A program made the translations under genes and the position numbers. A DNA stretch of 25,900 nucleotides from Erysipelotrichaceae bacterium (GTDB lineage: Bacteria; Bacillota_I; Bacilli_A; RFN20; CAG-826): the NCBI GenBank assembly GCA_012729405.1, contig JAAYDH010000095.1, positions 1-25,900 on the forward strand, in the 5' to 3' direction. Position 1 is the first letter of the stretch, and every line of letters starts with the position of its first letter. Of the stretch, positions 14,274-22,690 are shown piece by piece. Under the pieces are notes generated by a model. It was not told the DNA's origin and did no database searches. It worked only from the letters and a program-made list of their open reading frames with translations.

Positions 14274-16913
14274 ATGGCTGAAAAAAAATATGTTTACGCC
14301 TTTGATGAAGCTTACGGATTAGGTAAAGAAATTCTCGGCGGAAAAGGTGCCGGCCTTGCGGAAATGACCCACATTGGTGTTCGTATCCCAGAAGGTTTCA
14401 CCATTTCTACCGAAGTTTGTACATTATTCTATGAGACTGGCAAAAAATTGCCTGATTATGTAGTTACTCAAATCTTTGAGGCAATTAAGGGCATCGAAAA
14501 GAAAACCGGAAAAACTTTCGGTGGCGACCACAACCCATTATTAGTTTCTGTCCGTTCTGGTGCTAGAGCTAGTATGCCTGGTATGATGGACACCATCTTA
14601 AACCTTGGTTTAAATGATACCACCGCTGCTACCTTAGCAAGAGAAACCGGAAACGAAAGATTCGCGATGGACTCTTACCGTCGTTTCATCATGATGTTTA
14701 CGAACATCGCTAAGGGACACCCACGCGATGCAATGGACAAAATGTTGCACGACTTGAAAGATAGCCACGGTTATAAACTCGATACCGAGATTACAACTGA
14801 GCAATTAAAAGAATTAGTGGCAAAATACAAAGACTACTATAAGAATGTCTTTGGTGAAGATTTCCCAACTGATCCAAAAGTTCAATTGTTAGAAGCTGTC
14901 TCCGCAGTTTTTAGAAGCTGGGATAACCCAAGAGCGAACGTTTACCGTATGATGAACAGCATCCCATATTCATGGGGTACAGCTGTTAACGTTCAATCAA
15001 TGGCCTTTGGTAACAAGGGCGAGACTTCTGGTACAGGTGTTGCGTTCTCCCGTAACCCAGGTACTGGTGAAAACGAGATTTCTGCCGAGTATTTACCAAA
15101 TGCTCAAGGTGAAGACGTTGTCGCCGGCATTCGCACTCCCTTACACATCGATGAGTTAAAAACTAGAATGCCAAAGGTCTACGAAGAATTCGTTAAGACC
15201 ATTAAAGTCATGGAAAAACACTATCGTGATATGCAGGATATGGAATTCACCGTTGAAGATGGCGTTCTGTATTTCTTACAAACCCGCAACGGTAAGAGAA
15301 CTCCTGCCGCTGCATTAAAAATCGCTTGCGATCTCGTTGATGAAGGTTTAATCACCGAGAAAGAAGCTGTCACCCGTATTGACGCCGTTTCTTTCGATAA
15401 ATTATTGCTTCCTGGATTCGACAAAGAGGCTCTTGCAGCTGTCAAAACAATCGCTACCGGCCTAGCCGCTGGCCCAGGTGCTGGTACAGGCGCAATCGCG
15501 TTCACTGCCGAAGAAGCAGAAAGACGCCATAACGCTGGTGAAAAAGTTATTCTCGTCCGTGCTGAAACTTCTCCTGAAGATATCGTCGGCATGGTTGCCG
15601 CTCAAGGTATTCTTACCTCCCGCGGTGGTATGACTTCCCACGCAGCCGTCGTTGCTCGTGGCATGGGTAAATGCTGTATTACTGGCTGCTCCTCTGCTAT
15701 CATCAACGAAGAAAAGAGAACCCTTACCATCAATGGTAAAGTTTTTACTGATAAGGACATTATCTCCTTGGATGGAAATACTGGTAACGTCTATGTCGGT
15801 TCTATCAAGACCGTTGCTCCAGATTTAACTTCTGGTTACTTCGGCAGATTAATGGGCTGGGTTGATCAATATCGCGAACTTAAGGTTAGAACAAACGCTG
15901 ATAGTCCACGCGATGCCAAACAAGCTCATGACTTTGGTGCTGAAGGTATCGGCCTTTGCCGTACCGAGCACATGTTCTTCGCAAAAGACAGAATCTTCTC
16001 TATGAGAAAAATGATTCTTGCTGATACTGTCGAAGAAAGAGAAGCCGCTCTTGCGGAAATTGAACCAATGCAACAAAGCGATTTCGAAGCTTTATTCGAG
16101 ACCATGGGTGAGTTTAATGTCACTATCCGTTTATTAGACCCGCCTCTTCACGAGTTCTTACCACAAGAACCAGCTCTCATCAAAGAATTAGCCGAGGCTA
16201 CCGGCAGAACAGTCGATCAAATTAAAGACAAGATCAACGACTTACACGAAGCCAACCCAATGATGGGTCACCGCGGATGCCGTTTGGATGTCACTTATCC
16301 AGAAATCGGCAGAATGCAAACCAGAGCCATTATTAAGGCCGCCATCGCTGTAAGCAAGAAGACTGGACGTTTAGTTACTCCTGAAATCATGATCCCTCTT
16401 ACTCTCGATGAAAGAGAAATGAGGTTCGTTAAGAATATCGTTACTGAAGTTGCTGATAATCTCATCGCCAAGTCCGGTTTAAACATGAAATATCATGTTG
16501 GAACGATGATTGAAATCCCGCGAGCTGCTCTCTTATCCGATGAAATCGCAAAAGAAGCTGAATTCTTCTCCTTTGGTACAAATGACTTAACTCAAATGAC
16601 CTTCGGATTCTCACGTGATGATGCTGGCAAATTCTTACCTCACTACTATTCCAATAAGATTTTCGAAGAGGATCCATTTAAGACGCTCGATCAAAACGGC
16701 GTTGGGAAACTAGTTGAGATGTCAGTCAAGCTCGGCCGTGCGACTAGACCTGATCTCCACCTCGGAGTTTGTGGTGAAACTGGTGGCGATCCAAAGTCAA
16801 TCGAGTTCTATCACAAGGTTGGTTTGGACTATGTCTCCTGCTCTCCATTCCGTGTCCCAGTTGCTCGCTTAGCTGCCGCTCAAGCCGCAATTCTCTTCCC
16901 AAGAAAGAAATAA
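14274..16913 (+). CDS. ppdK: Pyruvate, phosphate dikinase
   Basis: PPDK interconverts pyruvate, ATP and phosphate with phosphoenolpyruvate, AMP and pyrophosphate; in fermentative bacteria it can replace or bypass pyruvate kinase. The N-terminal nucleotide-binding domain includes KGAGLAEM (24-31) and VRSGARASMPGMMDT (93-107). The central domain has GGMTSHAAVVARGMGK with phospho-carrier His456 and regulatory-type Thr454. The C-terminal barrel has CGETGGDP with catalytic Cys833. At 879 residues it matches the bacterial enzyme. The ATG at 14274 is chosen because AGGAGG is six bases upstream and MAEKKYVYAF matches the family; the in-frame ATG at 14157 would add 39 unrelated residues spanning the promoter. 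Many C-ending codons suggest high expression. Confidence 0.98.
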   Translation: MAEKKYVYAFDEAYGLGKEILGGKGAGLAEMTHIGVRIPEGFTISTEVCTLFYETGKKLPDYVVTQIFEAIKGIEKKTGKTFGGDHNPLLVSVRSGARASMPGMMDTILNLGLNDTTAATLARETGNERFAMDSYRRFIMMFTNIAKGHPRDAMDKMLHDLKDSHGYKLDTEITTEQLKELVAKYKDYYKNVFGEDFPTDPKVQLLEAVSAVFRSWDNPRANVYRMMNSIPYSWGTAVNVQSMAFGNKGETSGTGVAFSRNPGTGENEISAEYLPNAQGEDVVAGIRTPLHIDELKTRMPKVYEEFVKTIKVMEKHYRDMQDMEFTVEDGVLYFLQTRNGKRTPAAALKIACDLVDEGLITEKEAVTRIDAVSFDKLLLPGFDKEALAAVKTIATGLAAGPGAGTGAIAFTAEEAERRHNAGEKVILVRAETSPEDIVGMVAAQGILTSRGGMTSHAAVVARGMGKCCITGCSSAIINEEKRTLTINGKVFTDKDIISLDGNTGNVYVGSIKTVAPDLTSGYFGRLMGWVDQYRELKVRTNADSPRDAKQAHDFGAEGIGLCRTEHMFFAKDRIFSMRKMILADTVEEREAALAEIEPMQQSDFEALFETMGEFNVTIRLLDPPLHEFLPQEPALIKELAEATGRTVDQIKDKINDLHEANPMMGHRGCRLDVTYPEIGRMQTRAIIKAAIAVSKKTGRLVTPEIMIPLTLDEREMRFVKNIVTEVADNLIAKSGLNMKYHVGTMIEIPRAALLSDEIAKEAEFFSFGTNDLTQMTFGFSRDDAGKFLPHYYSNKIFEEDPFKTLDQNGVGKLVEMSVKLGRATRPDLHLGVCGETGGDPKSIEFYHKVGLDYVSCSPFRVPVARLAAAQAAILFPRKK

Positions 16914-16932
16914 TTGTTTAACTAAACAAACA

Positions 16933-16964
16933 AAAAAACCTCAAGTTCGCTCTTGAGGTTTTTT
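16933..16964. terminator. Bidirectional terminator between ppdK and glucokinase
   Basis: AAAAAACCTCAAG (16933-16945), loop TTCGCT, CTTGAGGTTTTTT (16952-16964): a 13-pair stem whose outer A-T pairs supply a T-run on both strands. It stops ppdK on the plus strand, 19 bases after its stop codon, and the ispE-glmU-glucokinase transcript on the minus strand. Confidence 0.9.
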
Positions 16965-16982
16965 AATACAATTGCGATTTGT

Positions 16983-17915
16983 TTATTGCTTGAAAAACAG
17001 GGAAGCGGCTCCAATTAATCCCGCGTTATATCCTAATTTTCCAACTAGGATTTGGACCGCGGGAGAGTGAGGGAATCCATAAGCTCTCTCTTCGCAGTAA
17101 TTCTTTAATCGTGAGGTCAAATATCCGCCTTCCTTGGAAACACCCCCACATAAAATGACGGCATCTGGTCTGAAAATATTACAAAGATTGAGAATTCCTT
17201 CACCTAAGTAATGAATATAGTTGCGTACAACTTCTTGGGCAGAGCGATCTCCCATTTTTGCAGCTGAGAAGGCTACTTTTGCATCTACTTCCTCGAGGGA
17301 AGATATGCTCTTCCACATGAGTGACTCAGGGTGTTCCTTCATTTGTTTTTTTGTATCTGAGATTAGAGCGGTTGCAGAAGCATAGGTTTCAAGGCACCCA
17401 TGTCTTCCGCATCCACATGGTCTGCCATCAACTTCGATAACCATATGTCCAATTTCGGCGCCTTTCCCTTCATTGCCTTCGAATAATTTCCCATTAAGGA
17501 CGAGCCCGCCACCGACTCCGGTGCCAAGTGTAAGAACAATGAGGTTTTGCATTTGTCTTCCAACTCCAAAAATTGATTCACCTGAAGCCGCGGCATTCGC
17601 GTCATTGGTGACATGAACTGGAAGTTCGATTGCCTGTTCGATCATCTCTTTTATATGGATGTTAGTCCACCCAATATTAGGAGCAAACTCAACAACTCCG
17701 GTATCTGAATCAACAGTGCCTGGGCATCCAATTCCCACTCCGCTAATATTTGGATAATTAATTTTCTTAATTTGAACAATTAATTTTTTGATTGTTTCCT
17801 CAGCTGTTTCACTGCTTTCGACAGGCAGCGTAAAAAAGTCAAGAATGTCACCTTTAGGAGTTACGACTGCGCCTTTGATGAATGTTCCACCAATGTCAAT
17901 TCCGATTGCATTCAT
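16983..17915 (-). CDS. glcK: ROK-family glucokinase
   Basis: The enzyme phosphorylates glucose (or a related hexose) with ATP. ROK hallmarks are DIGGT (7-11), VTNDANAAA (102-110) with catalytic Asp105, LGTGVGGGLV (130-139) and the zinc site EIGHM with His157 plus CGCGRHGC with Cys167, Cys169 and Cys174. There is no N-terminal DNA-binding domain, so it is a kinase rather than a ROK repressor. Length is 310 residues. A GGGGGG tract about eight bases before the ATG acts as ribosome site. It follows the 84-residue gene by 31 bases and is the last gene before the shared terminator. Glucose is the likely substrate, but N-acetylhexosamines cannot be excluded. Confidence 0.9.
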   Translation of the reverse strand: MNAIGIDIGGTFIKGAVVTPKGDILDFFTLPVESSETAEETIKKLIVQIKKINYPNISGVGIGCPGTVDSDTGVVEFAPNIGWTNIHIKEMIEQAIELPVHVTNDANAAASGESIFGVGRQMQNLIVLTLGTGVGGGLVLNGKLFEGNEGKGAEIGHMVIEVDGRPCGCGRHGCLETYASATALISDTKKQMKEHPESLMWKSISSLEEVDAKVAFSAAKMGDRSAQEVVRNYIHYLGEGILNLCNIFRPDAVILCGGVSKEGGYLTSRLKNYCEERAYGFPHSPAVQILVGKLGYNAGLIGAASLFFKQ

Positions 17916-17946
17916 AACTAAGCCCCCCCATGTTTTATTAACTTAT

Positions 17947-18201
17947 TTAACCATTATTCAAGGGCAATTTAAAGAAAACAAAATTGTTGTTACCATCGAT
18001 ATATCCAACTTCATTACCGTTAATGATTATTGATCCATCATCATCGATATATCCGATTTCCCGGTTGAGAATAGACATAACACCATCATCGGTGATCGAA
18101 GCGAATTTTGTACCTCTAATGTATAACTCGTTCTCACCGATGTATCCGACAAGTTCTTTATCCAAATAAATGTTGTGGCCAAAACAATCGATGATGAGCA
18201 T
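17947..18201 (-). CDS. Small beta-repeat protein, possible five-unit beta-flower-like fold
   Basis: This 84-residue protein is built from units of 15-16 residues. Clear units begin VGYI (18-21), FASI (33-36), IGYI (49-52) and VGYI (65-68), each followed by an acidic turn such as DDDG or DGNN and a hydrophobic strand; residues 2-17 look like a degenerate first unit. The pattern recalls proteins annotated as 5-fold beta-flower, an inference from memory. There is no signal peptide, membrane segment or catalytic motif. Its ATG overlaps the glmU stop by one base (TAATG), so translation is probably coupled to glmU. At DNA level CATCGATATATCC occurs at 17994 and again 48 bases on at 18042, showing duplication of a 16-codon unit. 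Function is unknown. Confidence 0.8.
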   Translation of the reverse strand: MLIIDCFGHNIYLDKELVGYIGENELYIRGTKFASITDDGVMSILNREIGYIDDDGSIIINGNEVGYIDGNNNFVFFKLPLNNG

Positions 18202-19610
18202 TATTTTTTCGAGGCCTCTTTTTTTGCCTTAGCTTTATTCATAAAAGTCGTGTAGCCATGTTCGATTTCAACTTGACGGGCACGAGCAATAACCAAAGAA
18301 TCGGTCTTAACATCCTTGGTGATTGTCGATCCGGCGGCTGTGAAAGAATTGTTTTCGACAGTGATTGGAGCGACTAAGATGGTGCCGCTTCCAAGGAAAA
18401 CGTTTTCGCCAATTTCCGTGCGCATTTTATTGAAGCCATCGTAGTTTGCAGTAATAGTTCCGCATCCGACATTGGTTTTTTCACCTACTCGAGTATCTCC
18501 AATGTAAGAGAGATGAGCAGCTTTAACGCCATCGTGTAAATCTGCGTTTTTCAATTCAACAAAGTTGCCAACTCGACAGTGATTTCCAATAACTGTTCCG
18601 GCTCTCATTTTAGTGTATGGGCCAATTTCATTATTATCCCCAATTTTAGAATCAGAAATCCAAGATGATTGGATGGTGTTTTCGTGTCCAATTTCAACAT
18701 TATCTAAGTAGGTGTTAGGGCCTATCACGTTATTTTCACCAATTTTGCATTTTCCAAAAATGGTCGTGTTCGGAAGAATAATGGTGTCCCTCCCGATTTC
18801 AACATCCAAAGAAATGTAGGTTGAATCAGGGTCTTCCATTGAAACACCTAAAAGCATTAGTTTATTATTTATTCTTTTTCTAATAACCTTCCCCGCATAG
18901 GCGAGTTGAACACGGTCGTTAATGCCAAAGACCTCAACGGCATCTTCTACTACATAGGCTCCAACTTTCTTTTCGTTTCTTTTAAAAATGCCAATAAGAT
19001 CTGTTAAATAATATTCTCTTTGAGCGTTATTAGAATTGATTTCATCAATGTAGTCGAAGAGAGCCTTGTTATCAAAAATATAAATACCGGCATTAACTTC
19101 GTGAATTTCTTTCTCTTCGGGAGTGCAATCCTTATCCTCTTTGATAGCTAAGACATAGTTGCTTTTCGGGTCGCGAATGATTCTCCCATAGCCAGAAGGT
19201 TTTTCTAGAACCGCAGTAACAATAGTGAGATGGTTTTTGGTTTTTCCGTGGACATTGAAAATTCTAGTGATGGTTTCAGTGGTAATAAGTGGAGTATCGC
19301 CACAGACAACTAAAGTTGCTCCTTCTCTATTTTCAAGAATTTTTTTAACTTGCAGAACAGCATTTCCGGTTCCAACAAGTTCTTTTTGCCAGACAACCTT
19401 TGCCCGATCTTCAACCAGTTTTCTTGTTGCTTCTCCGCCAAAACCGACGACAACAATAGTTTCGTCAAGACCGACAGGAGCAATAGCGTCGAGAACATAG
19501 TTCACGAGAGCTTTTCCTAAAATGGGATATGAGACTTTTGAGTGTTCAGGATCACGAGATTTCATTCTCGTTCCTTTTCCAGCAGCTAGTACAATAGCAA
19601 ATTTTTTCAT
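18201..19610 (-). CDS. glmU: Bifunctional UDP-GlcNAc pyrophosphorylase / glucosamine-1-phosphate acetyltransferase
   Basis: GlmU acetylates glucosamine-1-phosphate and joins the product to UTP, giving UDP-GlcNAc for peptidoglycan and other cell-surface polymers. The N-terminal uridylyltransferase has LAAGKGTRMKS (8-18) and VCGDTPLI; the C-terminal half, from about residue 255, is a left-handed beta helix of hexapeptide repeats with AHLSYIGDTRVGE and NVGCGTITANYDG, the acetyltransferase site. Length is 469 residues, within the family range. AGGAGGG about 7 bases before the ATG is a strong ribosome site. It lies 12 bases after ispE and is followed by an overlapping small gene. Its presence implies amino-sugar precursor synthesis and so probably a cell wall. 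Confidence 0.98.
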   Translation of the reverse strand: MKKFAIVLAAGKGTRMKSRDPEHSKVSYPILGKALVNYVLDAIAPVGLDETIVVVGFGGEATRKLVEDRAKVVWQKELVGTGNAVLQVKKILENREGATLVVCGDTPLITTETITRIFNVHGKTKNHLTIVTAVLEKPSGYGRIIRDPKSNYVLAIKEDKDCTPEEKEIHEVNAGIYIFDNKALFDYIDEINSNNAQREYYLTDLIGIFKRNEKKVGAYVVEDAVEVFGINDRVQLAYAGKVIRKRINNKLMLLGVSMEDPDSTYISLDVEIGRDTIILPNTTIFGKCKIGENNVIGPNTYLDNVEIGHENTIQSSWISDSKIGDNNEIGPYTKMRAGTVIGNHCRVGNFVELKNADLHDGVKAAHLSYIGDTRVGEKTNVGCGTITANYDGFNKMRTEIGENVFLGSGTILVAPITVENNSFTAAGSTITKDVKTDSLVIARARQVEIEHGYTTFMNKAKAKKEASKK

Positions 19611-19622
19611 GATTTGACCCTC

Positions 19623-20477
19623 CTATTTTAATATTTTGGTCACTTCTACAACGTAGCGATCTTCTAATTTTCTCGCGGCATGCTTTACCAAGGTAGCGTT
19701 TGTGCTCAATGCAAACACCGCGCTTCCAGTTCCAGTCATTGAGACAATGCCCAGACCTAATTTTTTTAGTTTTTGTTTAATTAATTTGATTTCGGGGACA
19801 AAGCCAGCGGCCGGATCTTCTAGCGAATTATCAATGGATTCCGCTAATAGTTTGTCATCCCCTTCTTTTAACGCTTTTACAACGTTATCAATGTTGCAGG
19901 TATTAAGGTTCATCGTATCAGACAAATCAAAGACTTCTTTGGTAAAACAACCCGGGTTTGGCTTAACAATAATGACATGATAATTGTTTTTGATGGCAAC
20001 TGGTTCAAATTCATCGCCTTTCCCACGGCATCTGACGGGTTTGCAGGAAATAAAGAATGGAACATCTGAGCCAAGCTCTTTTGCTAAGGCGATTAAGTTG
20101 TCTTCAGATAGTTTTAAGTTTAGTAATTGGTTTACTCCCTTAAGCACAAAGGCCGCGTTTGAAGATCCGCCACCCAAACCAGCTTGAATTGGAATTACCT
20201 TATGTATGAACACACGGAATTTTTTCTTGATACTGTGTTTTTTCTGAATTAGATTCAACGCTTCCGAAGCAATATTGTGGTGAATTCTCACCCCGGAGAA
20301 GTCGTCGATGGTAACAAAGTTATCATCGGTGTTCTTAATTTCGCTCATTATTATAGAATCATGTAGTTCAACGGGAACCATTAACATATCTAAATCGTGA
20401 TAACCATCTTCTCGGCGACCAACGACATTTAATCCGATATTAATTTTTGCATAACTTCTAATAGCTAAATCTTTCAT
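19623..20477 (-). CDS. ispE: 4-diphosphocytidyl-2-C-methyl-D-erythritol kinase
   Basis: IspE phosphorylates CDP-methylerythritol, a middle step of the MEP (non-mevalonate) isoprenoid pathway. The GHMP-kinase ATP loop PIQAGLGGGSSNAA is at 96-109; Lys11 in SYAKINIGL and Asp138 in ELGSDVPFF are the expected catalytic pair. Length is 284 residues. The ATG is preceded by only a weak GAG ribosome site. It is the first gene of the transcript that continues with glmU, and has a good promoter 22 bases upstream. In B. subtilis ispE and glmU are close but separated by purR, yabJ and spoVG, which are absent here. Confidence 0.97.
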   Translation of the reverse strand: MKDLAIRSYAKINIGLNVVGRREDGYHDLDMLMVPVELHDSIIMSEIKNTDDNFVTIDDFSGVRIHHNIASEALNLIQKKHSIKKKFRVFIHKVIPIQAGLGGGSSNAAFVLKGVNQLLNLKLSEDNLIALAKELGSDVPFFISCKPVRCRGKGDEFEPVAIKNNYHVIIVKPNPGCFTKEVFDLSDTMNLNTCNIDNVVKALKEGDDKLLAESIDNSLEDPAAGFVPEIKLIKQKLKKLGLGIVSMTGTGSAVFALSTNATLVKHAARKLEDRYVVEVTKILK

Positions 20478-20505
20478 AAACTTTTAACTCAAACAAATCC
20501 AAGTA

Positions 20506-20534
20506 ATTATAATGATTACACTCTTTCCCAGCAA
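20506..20534 (-). promoter_or_regulatory. Promoter of the ispE-glmU operon
   Basis: On the minus strand TTGCTG (20534-20529) and a perfect TATAAT (20511-20506) are separated by exactly 17 bases. Transcription would start near 20499, giving a leader of about 22 bases before ispE. This is the best promoter match in the window. Confidence 0.7.
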
Positions 20535-20568
20535 CTCATTTTATTAAAATGTTAAAATTGCGACCGTT

Positions 20569-21393
20569 CTATTTAATTGTACCATTTACTCTTAACGTTT
20601 TATAGATATCGTGATATTGAGTTGGCGTAATTTGTTCAGGCCTCGACATCGGAGAAATTCCGAGTTCGCTGCATACTTCAGCAGCCATTGTTTTGTCCTT
20701 AATAAAAGCAGAAAGGTTGTTAAGGATTGTTTTTCTTCGATTGAGGAAGAGTTGCTTCGCTAATAGGTAAGTTTCTAAACATTCTTGCCGGTCAAAAGAC
20801 TCACGTAGATTAATTTCAAAAACAATAGAATCACACTTTGGTGAAGGATAAAATGATCCTGGTTTAACAACGAAAAGTTTTTTTGAAGAACCGAGAAGAT
20901 GAACGAGAACAGAAACAGCACCATAATCGCCACCGCTCACGGAAATAAACCGAGAGAAAGCTTCGGCTTGGCACATCAAAACCATCTTTTTGCACGATGT
21001 TCCGTTTAAAAGTAGCAATGTTACTAAATCTGTTGTTATATTGTAGGGTAGATTACCAATAATCTTTGTATAACTAAAAATATCAACTTTTCTAATGTCG
21101 CTATTGATAAAAAGAAGATTTTTAGAGTCTTTGTATATATTTGAAAGAAAATTAATCATCCTAGGATCAATATCGACCGCATCACAAAACGATAATTTTT
21201 GAGATAAAAAGTGCGTCAGAGATCCGAGGCCTGGTCCAATCTCAAGAATTTTGTCATTTTCTTCAATATTCAAAGCTTCCACGATACGAGAAGAGATATT
21301 AAAATCAATAAGAAAATTTTGGCCGAAATCTTTGTCGGGTTTTAGATTCAATTTTGAGATGATTTCGCCAATGTTCGATCTATTAATTATCAC
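20569..21393 (-). CDS. rsmA: 16S rRNA (adenine1518-N6/adenine1519-N6)-dimethyltransferase
   Basis: RsmA (KsgA) dimethylates two adjacent adenines in helix 45 of 16S rRNA as a late step of 30S maturation. From the chosen start, FGQNFL is at 23-28, the SAM motif EIGPGLG at 51-57 and the catalytic NLPY at 114-117. I chose the GTG at 21393 because GAGGAG (21407-21402) lies eight bases upstream and the codon follows the rnmV stop by one base. A longer frame could open at a TTG at 21408, but that TTG overlaps the ribosome site and has none of its own. Length is 274 residues. The rnmV-rsmA pair is conserved in Firmicutes. Confidence 0.96.
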   Translation of the reverse strand: MIINRSNIGEIISKLNLKPDKDFGQNFLIDFNISSRIVEALNIEENDKILEIGPGLGSLTHFLSQKLSFCDAVDIDPRMINFLSNIYKDSKNLLFINSDIRKVDIFSYTKIIGNLPYNITTDLVTLLLLNGTSCKKMVLMCQAEAFSRFISVSGGDYGAVSVLVHLLGSSKKLFVVKPGSFYPSPKCDSIVFEINLRESFDRQECLETYLLAKQLFLNRRKTILNNLSAFIKDKTMAAEVCSELGISPMSRPEQITPTQYHDIYKTLRVNGTIK

Positions 21394-21394
21394 T

Positions 21395-21919
21395 TTACTG
21401 CTCCTCAACTAATTTTCTAATTTTCTCTTCATCAAATTGAAGCGAGTTAAGACGCTGCGAGAGCTTATTCAAATTTACGATTCCAACCGGAACTTTTTTT
21501 GCAAAAATAGTTCTTTCCTTCTTGCTGTTTAAACCAAGCGAAATTAAGAAGCTTGATTTAATTTTCTTTTCATTTTCTGGATTTTCGCTCAAATATCGCT
21601 TTAAAACGCGGATAATTTCCTCTTTTTGACACTCAGCTATGCCGTGTTTATTGTTCTTGCTACAATACTTTTTATCGACATCAATTTGTATAGAATTGGA
21701 TATTTTAATGCGTTGCCGTATTAACTTTCCGGCATCATCGGGGTCGGTAAGAATCAACACTTGTTTATAGAACGAAACAGCATTTAAATATGCCATTTCT
21801 TCTACTGGTAATTCATAACCTTTTGTTATCACGTATTCAGATTTAATAAATGATGACAAGAAGGACGCGTCCGTCTTTCCTTCAACAACGATGACACCGT
21901 TAAAATATAGCATATGCAT
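21395..21919 (-). CDS. rnmV: Ribonuclease M5
   Basis: RNase M5 makes the final cuts maturing both ends of 5S rRNA, with ribosomal protein L18 as cofactor in B. subtilis. The N-terminal Toprim domain shows VEGKTD (12-17) and LTDPDDAGKLIR (57-68), the acidic residues that bind metal; the C-terminal region is the family-specific domain. Length is 174 residues. ATGs at 21919 and 21913 are both possible, and neither has a ribosome site; the first lies two bases after the tatD stop, so coupling is likely. Placement between tatD and rsmA agrees with B. subtilis, though yabE is missing. Confidence 0.94.
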   Translation of the reverse strand: MHMLYFNGVIVVEGKTDASFLSSFIKSEYVITKGYELPVEEMAYLNAVSFYKQVLILTDPDDAGKLIRQRIKISNSIQIDVDKKYCSKNNKHGIAECQKEEIIRVLKRYLSENPENEKKIKSSFLISLGLNSKKERTIFAKKVPVGIVNLNKLSQRLNSLQFDEEKIRKLVEEQ

Positions 21920-21921
21920 TT

Positions 21922-22689
21922 TTACACGTGAAACATATCACAGGAAGTCTTGTAGATGACGTCAAGAATATGTTTTTTTGACAAATTTTTCACTTTTGCT
22001 ATTTCATCAATAACAAGCGCTATGTTCTTTGGAGTATTGATGGTACCTCTTTGAGGATGTGGAGCAAGGTATGGAGCATCTGTTTCAACTACGATTTTTT
22101 CTAAGGGTGTTTCCATGCAAACTTCCTTTACTTTTCTCGCATTTGTGAAGGTTAAAGTTCCTCCCAATCCAATCAGTAACCCTAGTTCTAACACAACTTT
22201 TAGTGCTTCCGCGCTGCCAGAATAACAGTGCATTACTCCCCCCATAACGGGTTTGTGCTGTTTCAAAATATTTAGACAATCTTCAAAGGCCTCACGATTA
22301 TGGATAGTAATTGGTTTTTTATACTCGTTTGCTGTTTTAATTTGACGAATAAAGAATTGTTTCTGTGTATTTCTTTCTTCGGCGGTTTTGTTCCAATGAT
22401 AATCTAGCCCAATTTCCCCCACAGCCACCACTTTTGGATGAGTTAGGTAGGCCATTACTTCTTGATAATCGGTCTCGGTGACATCGAAAACGTTACTTGG
22501 ATGAAATCCAATCGCCGCAAAAACCTCTGGGTATTTTTCGGCTAATTTAATTGCTTCCAGTGAACTTTTTTTATCCCAACCGACCACTAAAAACTTATCA
22601 ACACCAACCTTGAGTGATTCAGTTATTATTTTATCAACATTCGCGAGAAGCGCTTCGTCATTGAGGTGACAGTGTGTATCAAAAATCAT
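21922..22689 (-). CDS. tatD: TatD-family metal-dependent DNase
   Basis: TatD-family proteins are amidohydrolase-fold nucleases implicated in DNA repair and degradation and in D-tyrosyl-like chemistry in some members. Metal ligands are visible: His6 and His8 in DTHCHL, Glu92 in GEIGLDYHW, His130 in HNRE, His154 in MHCYSG and Asp204 in ETDAPYL. I use the ATG at 22689 (MIFDTHCHLN), giving 255 residues, because it matches the family N terminus and begins one base after the mnmE stop; an upstream start at 22737 would add 16 residues from within mnmE. It corresponds to yabD in B. subtilis. Confidence 0.95.
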   Translation of the reverse strand: MIFDTHCHLNDEALLANVDKIITESLKVGVDKFLVVGWDKKSSLEAIKLAEKYPEVFAAIGFHPSNVFDVTETDYQEVMAYLTHPKVVAVGEIGLDYHWNKTAEERNTQKQFFIRQIKTANEYKKPITIHNREAFEDCLNILKQHKPVMGGVMHCYSGSAEALKVVLELGLLIGLGGTLTFTNARKVKEVCMETPLEKIVVETDAPYLAPHPQRGTINTPKNIALVIDEIAKVKNLSKKHILDVIYKTSCDMFHV

Positions 22690-22690
22690 C

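Noticed and set aside
21394..21408. TTG start for rsmA at 21408
   Set aside because: The TTG overlaps the GAGGAG ribosome site that serves the GTG at 21393.
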